DNA of 64,000 bases from Alphaproteobacteria bacterium. GTDB taxonomy: Bacteria > Pseudomonadota > Alphaproteobacteria > Sphingomonadales > Sphingomonadaceae. Positions 25,331-33,905 of this stretch are shown piece after piece. Under the pieces are notes generated by a model, which ran no database searches, was not told where the DNA came from, and saw only the letters and a program-made list of their open reading frames with translations. The first letter of the stretch is position 1. Every line of letters starts with the position of its first letter. The stretch lies in contig JAUHWC010000002.1 of the NCBI GenBank assembly GCA_030424845.1, forward strand, positions 473,270 through 537,269, given 5' to 3'. Both the position numbers and the translations under genes were made by a program.

Positions 25331-26677
25331 CTACTCCTTAACCGCCATGGCGAGGTCTTCGGCAGAGCGCTTGACCGCGCCCTTCCCCACCCACAGCAAG
25401 ATGGCTCCGGCAATGGCCCCAACCATTGACGTAACCGTCATCGAAACGCCGACCATCATCGGGTCGACGAAAACATGTTCGGTCAGCACCGCTACCGCGA
25501 ATGGCCCAACGCCCGTGCCGATCAGGTTCAACCCGAACAGGAAGATGGCCGACACCTGGCCACGCAGCCCGTTAGGCGCGATCTGGCCGATCAGCGATGG
25601 CGCCTGGCCAATCGCGGCGCAGGCAAAGAACAGGATCGCCCCGATCATGATGACCGCAAGGCCCAGTATCGGCACGATCATGGCTGCCGAAAGCGGCGCC
25701 AATACGACGGCGCAGATCATCCCGGTATCGACGACGGCCGTGACTCGTCCTCGCGCCAGCAGTTTGTCCGAACGGCGGGCGCCAAGGAGCTGCCCGGTAC
25801 CGCCGGCGAAGAGCATCGCCATGCCGAGCACGAAACCGATCTGCGTCGCTTCGAGGCCGTGCACCCGCGTCAGCCATGTCGGCCCCCAGGCGATCAGCGC
25901 ATTGAAAGATACGTTAATCGCTGCAAAGCCCAGAGCGTAATAGCTCATTGTGCGCCAATTGTGCCGCAACCAGTAAAGCAGCGCTCCCTTTTCGGCATTT
26001 TCGGGCTTAACCGCTTCGCGCCTGCGGGGTTCGCGCATGGGCAGGGCCAGTACCGCCACGAGGATGCCGGGCAGGCCCACCAGCAGGAAGGTCACGCGCC
26101 ATGCCGACAGATCGCCCAGCAAGGGCACTCCCAGAACTTCACCACTCTGGGCGAAGGCGATAACAAGCCCGCCAAGGATATAGGCCAAGCCGGCGCCTAT
26201 GGTGACACCCAACTGGTATGTAGCAACGGCCCGTGCCCGCCGTTCCGGCGGGAAGTAATCGGTGAGCATGGAGAAGGCGGAAGGCGAGAGCGCAGCCTCG
26301 CCAATGCCAACGCCGACGCGCGCCATGAACAGGCTGAAGAAGCCGCGCGCCAGGGCACAGGCCGCCGTGCACATACTCCAGACGAAGATGCCGCATGCAA
26401 TCAGGTGCTTGCGCGAGACCGAATCCGCCAGCTTGCCCAGCGGAAGACCGGCGATTGCGTAGAAGATCACGAAGGCGAAGCCGTGCAGCAGCGCCAACTC
26501 GACATCGGTGAAATGAAGCTCCTGCTGGATCGGCACCATCAACATGGAGAGGATGACCCGATCGAGGAAGGAGAAGGCGAAGGCGATTATCAGGATGGTA
26601 AGGGCGTAATTCGCGTGGAGCCGCGAGGGCCATTCCTTCTCCGCCGGAACGGTAGCGGCAGGGGTCAGAGCGTCCAT
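25331..26677 (-). CDS. MFS transporter (spinster-like aromatic acid/organic acid carrier)
   Basis: 448 aa with about 12 transmembrane segments. The MFS signature between TM2 and TM3 is GLPLGKLADSVSRKHLI; FSFLDRVILSMLMVPIQQEL in TM1 and GEAALSPSAFSMLTDYFPPERRARA are characteristic of the spinster-type branch common in sphingomonad aromatic clusters. First gene of the operon leading to the oxygenase at 24049. It probably imports the aromatic substrate. Confidence 0.9.
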   Translation of the reverse strand: MDALTPAATVPAEKEWPSRLHANYALTILIIAFAFSFLDRVILSMLMVPIQQELHFTDVELALLHGFAFVIFYAIAGLPLGKLADSVSRKHLIACGIFVWSMCTAACALARGFFSLFMARVGVGIGEAALSPSAFSMLTDYFPPERRARAVATYQLGVTIGAGLAYILGGLVIAFAQSGEVLGVPLLGDLSAWRVTFLLVGLPGILVAVLALPMREPRRREAVKPENAEKGALLYWLRHNWRTMSYYALGFAAINVSFNALIAWGPTWLTRVHGLEATQIGFVLGMAMLFAGGTGQLLGARRSDKLLARGRVTAVVDTGMICAVVLAPLSAAMIVPILGLAVIMIGAILFFACAAIGQAPSLIGQIAPNGLRGQVSAIFLFGLNLIGTGVGPFAVAVLTEHVFVDPMMVGVSMTVTSMVGAIAGAILLWVGKGAVKRSAEDLAMAVKE

Positions 26678-26806
26678 ACCGGGGCTCCGCGCGCTTCCCG
26701 GACCAGCAGCCCGGCGGGTTTATCTGACTTGCGCAACGACCCTTCGACTCCTTCGGGAGAAATTCTTATGCTGCACTGTAACAAGACGGCGGGTTGGCGC
26801 AAGAGA

Positions 26807-26817
26807 TTGTCTGACCA
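26807..26817. promoter_or_regulatory. Operator-like site TTGTC-T-GACCA
   Basis: A 10/11 match, 130 bases upstream of the MFS-Rieske operon start, in a 296-base divergent region that holds no gene. Confidence 0.5.
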
Positions 26818-26951
26818 TTTTTCGATAAAAAATGAGCCTTGTGAGACTAAGCTATCCGCAGGACGCAACTCAAGTCGATAGCATCTTTCTGTTTTATAGT
26901 TCTTTTCTGATTTCTGGACGAAACTCGACGAAATCTGTAGAAGCCTCTTTA

Positions 26952-26962
26952 TTGTCAGACAA
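26952..26962. promoter_or_regulatory. Operator-like palindrome TTGTC-A-GACAA touching a ribosome-binding site
   Basis: A perfect match whose last bases run into the AAAGGAGG ribosome-binding site of the hydrolase gene. Bound protein would block transcription or escape of the leader. Confidence 0.7.
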
Positions 26963-26973
26963 AGGAGGGAATT

Positions 26974-27816
26974 GTGGGATTTCGCGAGATTGCGCAGCGC
27001 CTGCGCACAACCGGACGGGAAATCAATTATCCGACCATGACGCTGACGCAGGAATTGCTGGCTCTGCAGCATGAGACCGAGCCCTATGACGGCATCAAGG
27101 TCAGCCGGGACATCGCCTATGGCGAGGATGAACGGCATCGGCTCGACCTGTTCACGCCGGAGGGCAGCAACAGCGCGGCACCGGTCGCCCTGTTTGTTCA
27201 TGGCGGCGGTTTTGTCCGCGGCGACAAACTGGTCCCCGGCACGCCCTATTTCGACAATGTCGCCCTGGCCTTTGCCCGACAGGGGATGATCGGCGCGACG
27301 ATGACCTATCGCCTCGCGCCCGACGCGCAGTGGCCTTCTGGTGGGGAGGATGTGGCGGCGGCGGTCCGGTATTTGGCGCGCGATTGCCGCAAGGTGATCC
27401 TGCTGGGCACGTCCGCCGGGGCGACGCATGTTGCGACCGCGATCGCGCGCGAGCCCGACCTGCCAGTTGCCGGAGCGATACTGCTGTCGGGCATATTCGA
27501 CTTTGCCGACCCCGAGCTGGCGGCGGATCTCGCCCCCTATATTGGCGACGATGCCGGCTCTTATGCAGCCAGGTCCCCGCTTGCCGAGCTGGTTGCCAGC
27601 GGCATTCCGTTGATGCCGGTCATGGCAGAACTCGATCCGCCGGCCTTCGAGCGCCAGACGCTGGCGCTGGTGAACGCGCTGTTCGAACGCGACGGCACCA
27701 TGCCCCATTTCCTGCGCTTGCCGGGCCACAATCACTTTTCTTCCGCCCTCCACCTGAATGGAGAGGATGGCTGGCTTGGCGAGCGCATGGCGGATTTCAT
27801 CGCGAGTTTCACCTAA
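26974..27816 (+). CDS. Alpha/beta hydrolase (esterase/kynurenine formamidase-like)
   Basis: 280 aa from a GTG with an ideal AAAGGAGG. Oxyanion-hole motif HGGGF at residues 76-80, nucleophile S147 in LLGTSAGAT, acid likely in the MAELDPP loop, and His in PGHNHFS. The HGGGF plus GTSAG pattern is that of the hormone-sensitive-lipase/carboxylesterase group, which also includes kynurenine formamidase-like enzymes. Either ester or N-formyl amide hydrolysis is possible. Cytoplasmic. Convergent with amidase 1. Confidence 0.88.
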   Translation: MGFREIAQRLRTTGREINYPTMTLTQELLALQHETEPYDGIKVSRDIAYGEDERHRLDLFTPEGSNSAAPVALFVHGGGFVRGDKLVPGTPYFDNVALAFARQGMIGATMTYRLAPDAQWPSGGEDVAAAVRYLARDCRKVILLGTSAGATHVATAIAREPDLPVAGAILLSGIFDFADPELAADLAPYIGDDAGSYAARSPLAELVASGIPLMPVMAELDPPAFERQTLALVNALFERDGTMPHFLRLPGHNHFSSALHLNGEDGWLGERMADFIASFT

Positions 27817-27822
27817 GGCACC

Positions 27823-29184
27823 TCACGCAGAAGGAGCCTTGCCGCGCGCGAGCAGCCAGCGCGCATGGGCGATCATCTGGGCATCGCGATGCTCGAAGCC
27901 CATCAGCTGCACGCCAAGCGGCATGCCATCGACTGACAGCAGCGGCAGGTTGGCCGTCGGGGCACCGACGGCAGAGGACGCATCATTGTACCACGGCGTG
28001 CCCATTTCCGGCGCGCCCTTCTGCCCCGCTCCGATATGCGCCAGCGTGACGAAACCGTCGACTTCGTCTTTCAGCGCACGGTGCAACGACTGCAATTGTG
28101 CCTGACACTCCAGCGCGCGGCGATAGTCTTCGATTGTCAGCTTGGCGGCATTGTCGAGATGGCCGTGCATGACATGGCTGAACTTGTCCGGTGCGCGCTC
28201 GCGCGCCTCCAGCCAGGGCCAGCGGATTTCCCAGAACAGGTGGAAGAAGAACTCGATCGTGCGGGTGGTCGCATCCTCATAATCCGAGAAGGCCTGCGAA
28301 TGACCAGGCTCGACAATCTCGACACCATCTTCCTTCAGGCCTTCGAGCCATTCCTCGAAAATGGCCTTGGATGCATCGTCGGTCTTGTCCCAGCCAATCG
28401 TGTACTGGCGTGCGAGCCGGAGCGGTCGCTTCGGTTCGGGCAATGGCGCGGCGTCAAGCGGAAGGTGTCCCGGATCGCCGCCAACTGCGACAGCGATCTG
28501 CCGGGCAGCATCCCAGATATCCTCCATCGTCGCGCCGAGCAGGCCGAGATGATTCACACTGGGTGATGGGTCGATCCCACCATGGCGATTGAGCGCTCCG
28601 AAAGTAGGCTTGAAAGCCGCGACACCGCAGATCGAGGCCGGGCGGATGACCGAACCGCGCACCTGGCTTCCTGTTGCCAGTGGCAGCATGGAGGATGCCA
28701 CCGCTGCTGCCGAGCCGGTGGACGATCCACCCGGCGTGCGGGTCAGGTCCCACGGGTTCCAGGTTGGAGCCGGAAGCGCCATGGTGAATTCGGTGGTGGT
28801 GGTCTTCCCGAAAACGAAGGCCCCGCCATCTTTCAGCGCGGCGACATGGGCCGCGTCGAACTCGGCTGGCGCGCTGTCCGCAAACCAGGGGCTGTTCACC
28901 AGCGTCTGCAGACCTGCCACGTCGTAGCAATCCTTGACCCCGAAGGGCAGGCCGTCGACCGCCGACAGGGGCGCACCGTCCTGCCATCTCTGCGTTGCCG
29001 CATCGGCGGCCTTGCGCGCGCTTTCGAGATCATAGGAGACGAATGCTTTCACCTCCCTCTCGCGCGCTTCGAGCGCGGCAATGCACTGCTCGAGGAACTC
29101 GCGCGGGCTTCCCTTGCCCTCGGCGAATCCACGCCGCGCGGCAGAAAAGCTCGGGAATGCAGCCGATTTCGGATCATAGGTCAT
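27823..29184 (-). CDS. Amidase signature family protein
   Basis: 453 aa from MTYDPKSAAFPSF; the ATG overlaps the upstream GntR gene stop (ATGA). Catalytic triad of the family: Lys in DGLPFGVKDCYD, cis-Ser in TPGGSSTGSAAAVAS, and nucleophile Ser in QVRGSVIRPASICG. The usual GTDTGGSIR stretch is altered to GSQVRGSVIR but keeps the Ser. It hydrolyses an amide (or ester) in the cytoplasm. It is encoded together with its likely regulator. Confidence 0.92.
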   Translation of the reverse strand: MTYDPKSAAFPSFSAARRGFAEGKGSPREFLEQCIAALEAREREVKAFVSYDLESARKAADAATQRWQDGAPLSAVDGLPFGVKDCYDVAGLQTLVNSPWFADSAPAEFDAAHVAALKDGGAFVFGKTTTTEFTMALPAPTWNPWDLTRTPGGSSTGSAAAVASSMLPLATGSQVRGSVIRPASICGVAAFKPTFGALNRHGGIDPSPSVNHLGLLGATMEDIWDAARQIAVAVGGDPGHLPLDAAPLPEPKRPLRLARQYTIGWDKTDDASKAIFEEWLEGLKEDGVEIVEPGHSQAFSDYEDATTRTIEFFFHLFWEIRWPWLEARERAPDKFSHVMHGHLDNAAKLTIEDYRRALECQAQLQSLHRALKDEVDGFVTLAHIGAGQKGAPEMGTPWYNDASSAVGAPTANLPLLSVDGMPLGVQLMGFEHRDAQMIAHARWLLARGKAPSA

Positions 29185-29906
29185 GGGGCGTCTCCTGCTG
29201 CGGGGATTTCGAGCGATATGGATGATCCCGGTCTCAGCATCTGCGTGCATGCGGCGGGCCTGCCATCGAGCAAGTCGACCCACCAAAGCGACAACAGTGA
29301 TGAGCCGAGCGGAACCTTGAGCATCATGGCGAAGCGCGGTTCGGCCAGTATCGCCTCGACCCATGCCCGGCCCCAACTGACCTTGCCGAGCCTCGCAAGG
29401 ATGGCATCGAAATCCTTCTCGGTCGCCAGGTCCTCTGCATGCCGCGCCAGTTCCGGCGCAAGGTAGCGCTTGATCCCGAGGGCATTGTCTCCCTGGGCAG
29501 CGGTCAGGCGAATGAAAAACGGGATTTCCATCTTCCCGCCCAGTTCGAGCGCCGAGATCACGACTTGCGGCGGAACGGCCCGCCCTTCGCGATCGCGCCT
29601 TGTGGCCGTCCCTGCCGCTGCAATCATCTGTCCGAGATCGCGGCGCATACGGAGCGATTCCTCGCTCCTGCCCGCTGTCACGAATGTTCCGCGCCCACGC
29701 GCACGGTCGACAAGACCATCGCGTTCAAGGGCTTCGAGCGCCTGCCGCAAGGTCCCGCGGCTTACACCGTATTGCGCGCGCAAAGCCTCTTCGGAGGGCA
29801 GGCGATCACCGGGGCGCAGCACGCCGTCGGCAATCTGGTCGCGCAGGATGGTCTCCACCTGGCGGTAGAGACTGAACTCCGCATCCAGCGCATCGGAACG
29901 GGCCAT
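29181..29906 (-). CDS. GntR-family regulator with UTRA domain (HutC type)
   Basis: 241 aa. N-terminal winged HTH (about residues 10-75: YRQVETILRDQIADGVLRPGDRLPSEEALRAQYGVSRGTLRQALEAL), then a UTRA-like effector domain (about 95-235) with FFIRLTAAQGDNALGIKRYLAPELA. HutC-type members respond to small catabolites. It leads the two-gene unit with amidase 1 and is divergent from the ThDP enzyme. In the shared region there is one island palindrome and also a direct repeat GTACATA (29950 and 29962) that may be its own binding site. Confidence 0.92.
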   Translation of the reverse strand: MARSDALDAEFSLYRQVETILRDQIADGVLRPGDRLPSEEALRAQYGVSRGTLRQALEALERDGLVDRARGRGTFVTAGRSEESLRMRRDLGQMIAAAGTATRRDREGRAVPPQVVISALELGGKMEIPFFIRLTAAQGDNALGIKRYLAPELARHAEDLATEKDFDAILARLGKVSWGRAWVEAILAEPRFAMMLKVPLGSSLLSLWWVDLLDGRPAACTQMLRPGSSISLEIPAAGDAP

Positions 29907-29924
29907 TTAGCGATTTTCCCAGAT

Positions 29925-29935
29925 TTGTCTGACAA
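29925..29935. promoter_or_regulatory. Operator-like palindrome TTGTC-T-GACAA
   Basis: A perfect match 19 bases upstream of the HutC-type regulator gene and 87 bases before the ThDP enzyme gene. Confidence 0.7.
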
Positions 29936-29949
29936 TCATATTTACATTA

Positions 29950-29968
29950 GTACATAAGACTGTACATA
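29950..29968 (+). repeat. Direct repeat GTACATA (two copies)
   Basis: GTACATA at 29950-29956 and 29962-29968, spaced 12 bases start to start, between divergent genes. UTRA-type GntR regulators often bind GT/AC-containing repeats, so this may be the autoregulatory site of the gene at 29181. Inferred. Confidence 0.35.
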
Positions 29969-30021
29969 TAGGCAAATCAATGCACAAGGGGCTTGGCCCA
30001 CAACAGCATAATGGACAGGAC

Positions 30022-31734
30022 ATGAGCGCTCCGACGACAGAACCGCCCGGATATGGCAGCGACTTCATCGCCGATATGCTGCGCGAGCTCGGGATCGCGC
30101 ATCTCGCGATCAATCCGGGCGCAAGCTTTCGCGGTCTGCATGACAGCGTGGTCAATCGACTGGGCAACAAGGACCCGAAGCTGGTCCTGACCCTGCATGA
30201 AGCGCAGGCCGTGGCCATGGCGCATGGTTATGCCAAGGTGACCGGAAAGCCGATGGGCGTGGTCCTGCATGCCAATGTCGGTCTGATGAATGCAGTTATG
30301 GCTATTTACGATGCCTGGGTCGACCGCATGCCCATGCTGATCCTTGGCGCCACGGGTGCCGTAGATGCAGCCAAACGCCGCCCGTGGATCGAATGGATCC
30401 ACACCAGCCGCGACCAGGCATCCATCGTTCGTCCTTTTGTGAAATGGGACGACCAGCCAGCTTCGATCGAGGCGGCAATGGAATCGCTCTTGCGCGCCAC
30501 GGCCATTACCAGCACGGTGCCCTGCGCACCGACATATGTCTGTCTCGATGTCGACTTGCAGGAAGGCGCGCTCGAAAGCCCGCCAGCCCTACCCGATACG
30601 AAGCGCTTTTCTCCGCCCGCCCCGCCATCGGTCAGCGAGAGCGATCTCGACCGTGCGATGGAACTGGCGGGCAAGGCACGCAAGCCACTCATCCTCGTCG
30701 GCCGCTACGATCGCAGCGAGCAGGCATGGGACGAGCGCATTGCCTTTGCCGAAGCTCTTGGCGCGGCGGTCCTGTGCGACCAGAAATGCGGTGTCGGCTT
30801 CCCCAGCGACCATGCAGGCTTCATCGCCGCCCCGGCACAATATCCCGACAAGCGCGCCGCCGAACTGGTCAACGAAGCGGACCTGGTGATCAGCCTCGAC
30901 TGGCCGGACCTCAAGGGGCTGCTCTCGCTGCGCAACGACAAGGGCGAACGCCTGCCGACGATTATCGCCTCACCCGACGAACGGCTGCATAATGGCTGGT
31001 CGCTTGATCATTTCCCCTTCGCGGAAGCCAACTTACGCCTTCCGGTGAAGCCCGAGACATTTACGGCGGCCATGCTCCCCAGGCTTTCCGGCATCTCGCG
31101 CGAGCAATGGGAGATTCCGGCCACACCGACCCTCGAGATTCCGGATTCGGGCCCCGTTACTATCCCGGCGCTGGCAGCAGCATTCGAAAGAGTTCGCGGC
31201 GAGCGCGATGTCTGCCTCACCCGCCTGACTTTCGGCCTGCCCGATTCCATGATCCGCTTCACGCATCCGCTCGATTGCATCGGCTATGATGGTGGTGGTG
31301 GCATCGGCTCGACCCCTGGCATCACCGTGGGTGCGGCACTGGCGCTGAAGGGCACAGGACGCCTGCCGGTCGCGATCCTCGGCGATGGCGATCTGCTGAT
31401 GGGCAGCCAGGCCTTGTGGACCGCAGCAGCGCAGCGGCTGCCCGCGCTGTTCATCGTCAACAACAACAAGTCCTTCTACAACGATGTCGAGCACCAGGAG
31501 CGCGTGGCGCTCCATCGCGGGCGTCCGGTCGAGAACAAACATATCGGCATGGACATCACCGATCCTGACATGGACCTCGTCAGCCTGGCGCGCAGCCATG
31601 GCTGCATCGCCTATGGCTCCGTCACGTCGATCGAACAGCTCGAAGGCGTGCTCGAAGAAGCCTTTGCCACCGCGGAAGCCGGCGAGACCGTGCTGGTCGA
31701 CGTGCGCACCCTGCCCCCGGCCCCGCGCGGCTGA
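30022..31734 (+). CDS. Thiamine-diphosphate-dependent decarboxylase/synthase-like enzyme
   Basis: 570 aa (start at MSAPTTEPPGYG, a GGACAGG precedes; an ATG 14 codons earlier lacks a ribosome-binding site). Three-domain ThDP fold: the PYR domain with the catalytic glutamate E60 in TLHEAQAVAMAHGYA, a central domain about 185-330, and the PP domain with the GDGDLLMGSQALW...VNNNK motif that binds Mg-ThDP. It resembles benzoylformate decarboxylase or acetolactate synthase-like proteins. A decarboxylation of an aromatic 2-oxo acid fits the setting. Followed by a [2Fe-2S] ferredoxin gene 36 bases later. Confidence 0.9.
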   Translation: MSAPTTEPPGYGSDFIADMLRELGIAHLAINPGASFRGLHDSVVNRLGNKDPKLVLTLHEAQAVAMAHGYAKVTGKPMGVVLHANVGLMNAVMAIYDAWVDRMPMLILGATGAVDAAKRRPWIEWIHTSRDQASIVRPFVKWDDQPASIEAAMESLLRATAITSTVPCAPTYVCLDVDLQEGALESPPALPDTKRFSPPAPPSVSESDLDRAMELAGKARKPLILVGRYDRSEQAWDERIAFAEALGAAVLCDQKCGVGFPSDHAGFIAAPAQYPDKRAAELVNEADLVISLDWPDLKGLLSLRNDKGERLPTIIASPDERLHNGWSLDHFPFAEANLRLPVKPETFTAAMLPRLSGISREQWEIPATPTLEIPDSGPVTIPALAAAFERVRGERDVCLTRLTFGLPDSMIRFTHPLDCIGYDGGGGIGSTPGITVGAALALKGTGRLPVAILGDGDLLMGSQALWTAAAQRLPALFIVNNNKSFYNDVEHQERVALHRGRPVENKHIGMDITDPDMDLVSLARSHGCIAYGSVTSIEQLEGVLEEAFATAEAGETVLVDVRTLPPAPRG

Positions 31735-31770
31735 ACGAAAACACGAATTACTGGATTACGGAGTTTCAAA

Positions 31771-32088
31771 TTGGTCAAGCTGACAGTCGTTACCCGCGAA
31801 GGCGCCGAAAACACGATTGAGATCGAAGAAGGCGGCTCGCTGATGGAAGCGATTCGCGATGCGGGAATGGATGAGCTGCTCGCCCTGTGCGGAGGCTGCC
31901 TGTCCTGCGCCACTTGCCATGTCATGATCGATGAAGGCCATAGCGGAGCCCTGCCGCCGCGCAGCGAAGAAGAAGTCGAGTTGCTCGAAGGTTCGGAGTT
32001 CTTCGAGGCGCGCTCCCGCCTTTCATGCCAGATTCCCGTTGATGAAAAGCTCGAGGGTGCCCGGGTGGAAATCGCTCCGGAGGATTGA
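31771..32088 (+). CDS. [2Fe-2S] ferredoxin (adrenodoxin/putidaredoxin-like)
   Basis: 105 aa from a TTG with CGGAG upstream. Cluster ligands C40, C46, C49 and C86 (CGGCLSCATCHV and RLSCQI), spacing C-x5-C-x2-C-xn-C, with an extra C43 inside the loop. Such ferredoxins pass electrons from an FAD reductase like that at 12997 to a Rieske oxygenase or P450. No oxygenase is in its own transcription unit, so it may serve several. A GC-rich inverted repeat lies just after it (32100-32132). Confidence 0.92.
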   Translation: MVKLTVVTREGAENTIEIEEGGSLMEAIRDAGMDELLALCGGCLSCATCHVMIDEGHSGALPPRSEEEVELLEGSEFFEARSRLSCQIPVDEKLEGARVEIAPED

Positions 32089-32155
32089 CCCACCAAGTTT
32101 GGCCGGATCGCTCCAAACCCTTGGTCCGGCCAGCAATGGGGCGGTGCTGCGTTGC

Positions 32156-33511
32156 CTAGCTGCGCAGTACCGCCTCAACCGCCGATGCGATTGCGAGCAA
32201 TTCTCGATCCCTTCCCGCCGTAGAAGCAAGCATCAGGCCGACGGGTGGTTCGTCCAGTGCATTGGCCGGCAACGAAACGGCACAGCCATCTGTCATGTTT
32301 ATCAGCGTGGGATTGCGCAGGGCCAGCAGGTTCGCGCGGCCATAGGCGGCATCGTCTGCCATCTCGTCCAGGCTCGGCGGGAGGATCGGCGTCGTCGGCA
32401 AAGCAATCGCATCGTAGCGGGCGAGTTGTTGCTCCGCATCGGCCACCAGCTTTGCCCGCGCGGAACACAACTGCACGAAATCGGCGGCGTCCTGTTCGGT
32501 CCCCCTGCGAATCCGGATCGACACGCGCGGATCATATTCATCGCCGCGCGCCTCCAGCAGGTTCCGATGCCAGCCATAGGCTTCCGCCGCCGGGAAGCCG
32601 CCCTTGGCCGATAGCGGAGCAACGAGATCGAATGCCCTTACCACGACCGGCTCTATACGAGCACCAGCCCTCTCCAGCCGGGCAAGCGCCGCTTCATGCG
32701 CGGCAATGACCGCGTCATCTGCGTCGTCGAGGGCGACATTCTGAACGGCTGCAATGCGCATGCCGGACAGGTCGCGGAGCGGCAAATCACCCTCATCTTG
32801 CTGGGCGAGAATGGCATCAAGCGTTGCGCAACACTGGACCGAGCGCGCCAGTGGACCGACAGAATCGAGCGTTGAGGATAGGGGGATGGCTCCCTCGCGG
32901 GGCACACGGCTTGCCGTTGGCTTGAAGCCGACCAGCCCGCACCACGCCGCCGGGATGCGGCACGATCCGCCCGTATCGGTGCCCAGGGTGGCATGCGCCA
33001 TGCCATCGGCAACCGAGACCGCTCCGCCGGAAGTCGAGCCGCCGGAAATATGCTTTTCTTCGCGCTTCCACGGGGAGAGCGGAGAGCCATAATGCGGGTT
33101 CATGCCGAGACCCGAATAGGCAAATTCGGTCATGTTGGCGCGGCCGATCAGGATGAATCCGGCAGCCCTGAGGCGCGCCACGGCGGGCGCATCCCCGGTC
33201 GCAGGCTCACCATCGAGCACGACAGATCCCGCCCGCGTTACCTGACCGCGAACATCGAACAGATCCTTGATCGAGATCGGGATACCCGCGAAGCGCGAGG
33301 GATGGGCGCCGGCCTTGCGCAGGCTGTCCACGGCATCGGCAGCTGCCAGCGCGCTATCCTTGTCGACCTGGATGAAGGCAGCCGCCCCCTGCCCACCGCG
33401 TTCATCGATCCGGGCAAGGCATTGCTCGACCAGATCGCGTGCGGAAGTCCGTCCCTGCTCGAGGTCTTCCGCTAGCCTGGCGAGCGTCGGTCCGGACGCG
33501 CTATCGCTCAT
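32156..33511 (-). CDS. Amidase signature family protein
   Basis: 451 aa from MSDSASGPTLARL. Catalytic Lys in GIPISIKDLFD, cis-Ser in ISGGSTSGGAVSVADG, and nucleophile Ser in GTDTGGSCRIPAAWCGLVGFKPT; all canonical. It is only moderately similar to the amidase at 27823, so it is unlikely to be a recent duplicate. Last gene of the nine-gene ring-cleavage operon, four bases after the cupin stop, so probably acting on an amide late in that pathway. Confidence 0.93.
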   Translation of the reverse strand: MSDSASGPTLARLAEDLEQGRTSARDLVEQCLARIDERGGQGAAAFIQVDKDSALAAADAVDSLRKAGAHPSRFAGIPISIKDLFDVRGQVTRAGSVVLDGEPATGDAPAVARLRAAGFILIGRANMTEFAYSGLGMNPHYGSPLSPWKREEKHISGGSTSGGAVSVADGMAHATLGTDTGGSCRIPAAWCGLVGFKPTASRVPREGAIPLSSTLDSVGPLARSVQCCATLDAILAQQDEGDLPLRDLSGMRIAAVQNVALDDADDAVIAAHEAALARLERAGARIEPVVVRAFDLVAPLSAKGGFPAAEAYGWHRNLLEARGDEYDPRVSIRIRRGTEQDAADFVQLCSARAKLVADAEQQLARYDAIALPTTPILPPSLDEMADDAAYGRANLLALRNPTLINMTDGCAVSLPANALDEPPVGLMLASTAGRDRELLAIASAVEAVLRS

Positions 33512-33515
33512 GCCG

Positions 33516-33905
33516 TCAGGCCGGATCGTAATAATGAATCTCGAGCAGCAGGGCGCCGCCTTCGGACTTGAAGGGGCCATGCGGCGCACCGGGCGGACGC
33601 ACGGCGTAGGTCACGCCTTCGAACTTCTCGCCGCCATTGCCCTTTCCGTCATGCCCCACGGTCATGTCGCCTTCGAGCATCAGCACCTCTTCCCAGTAAT
33701 CATGGGTGAAAGGCACATCCGACATGAAGCCGGGCTTGAAGCGCAACAGCCGCGTGCGGCTTCCGCGCTTGCCGGCATAGTCGAGCGAACCGGAAAGGAT
33801 CTTCTCTTCGGCCAGAGCATCTTCGGGATAGCCATCGGGCAGCTGCCAGCCTTCAGGGCCAAGATCGATCGAATGGAATTCGTCGTGAAGCTTGTTGATC
33901 GCCAT
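33516..33905 (-). CDS. Cupin-domain protein
   Basis: 129 aa of the ChrR/AraC-cupin type: KPGFMSDVPFTHDYWEEVLMLEGDMTVG is the first cupin motif with metal-binding His/Glu, and APHGPFKSEGGALLLEIHYY the second. May be a metal-dependent isomerase or dioxygenase, or a sensor. One base overlaps the upstream gene. Confidence 0.85.
   Translation of the reverse strand: MAINKLHDEFHSIDLGPEGWQLPDGYPEDALAEEKILSGSLDYAGKRGSRTRLLRFKPGFMSDVPFTHDYWEEVLMLEGDMTVGHDGKGNGGEKFEGVTYAVRPPGAPHGPFKSEGGALLLEIHYYDPA

Noticed and set aside
32100..32132. Hairpin after the [2Fe-2S] ferredoxin gene as a terminator
   Set aside because: The stem (10 bp with one G-U pair) is real, but no T-tract follows on either strand, so I did not list it as a terminator.
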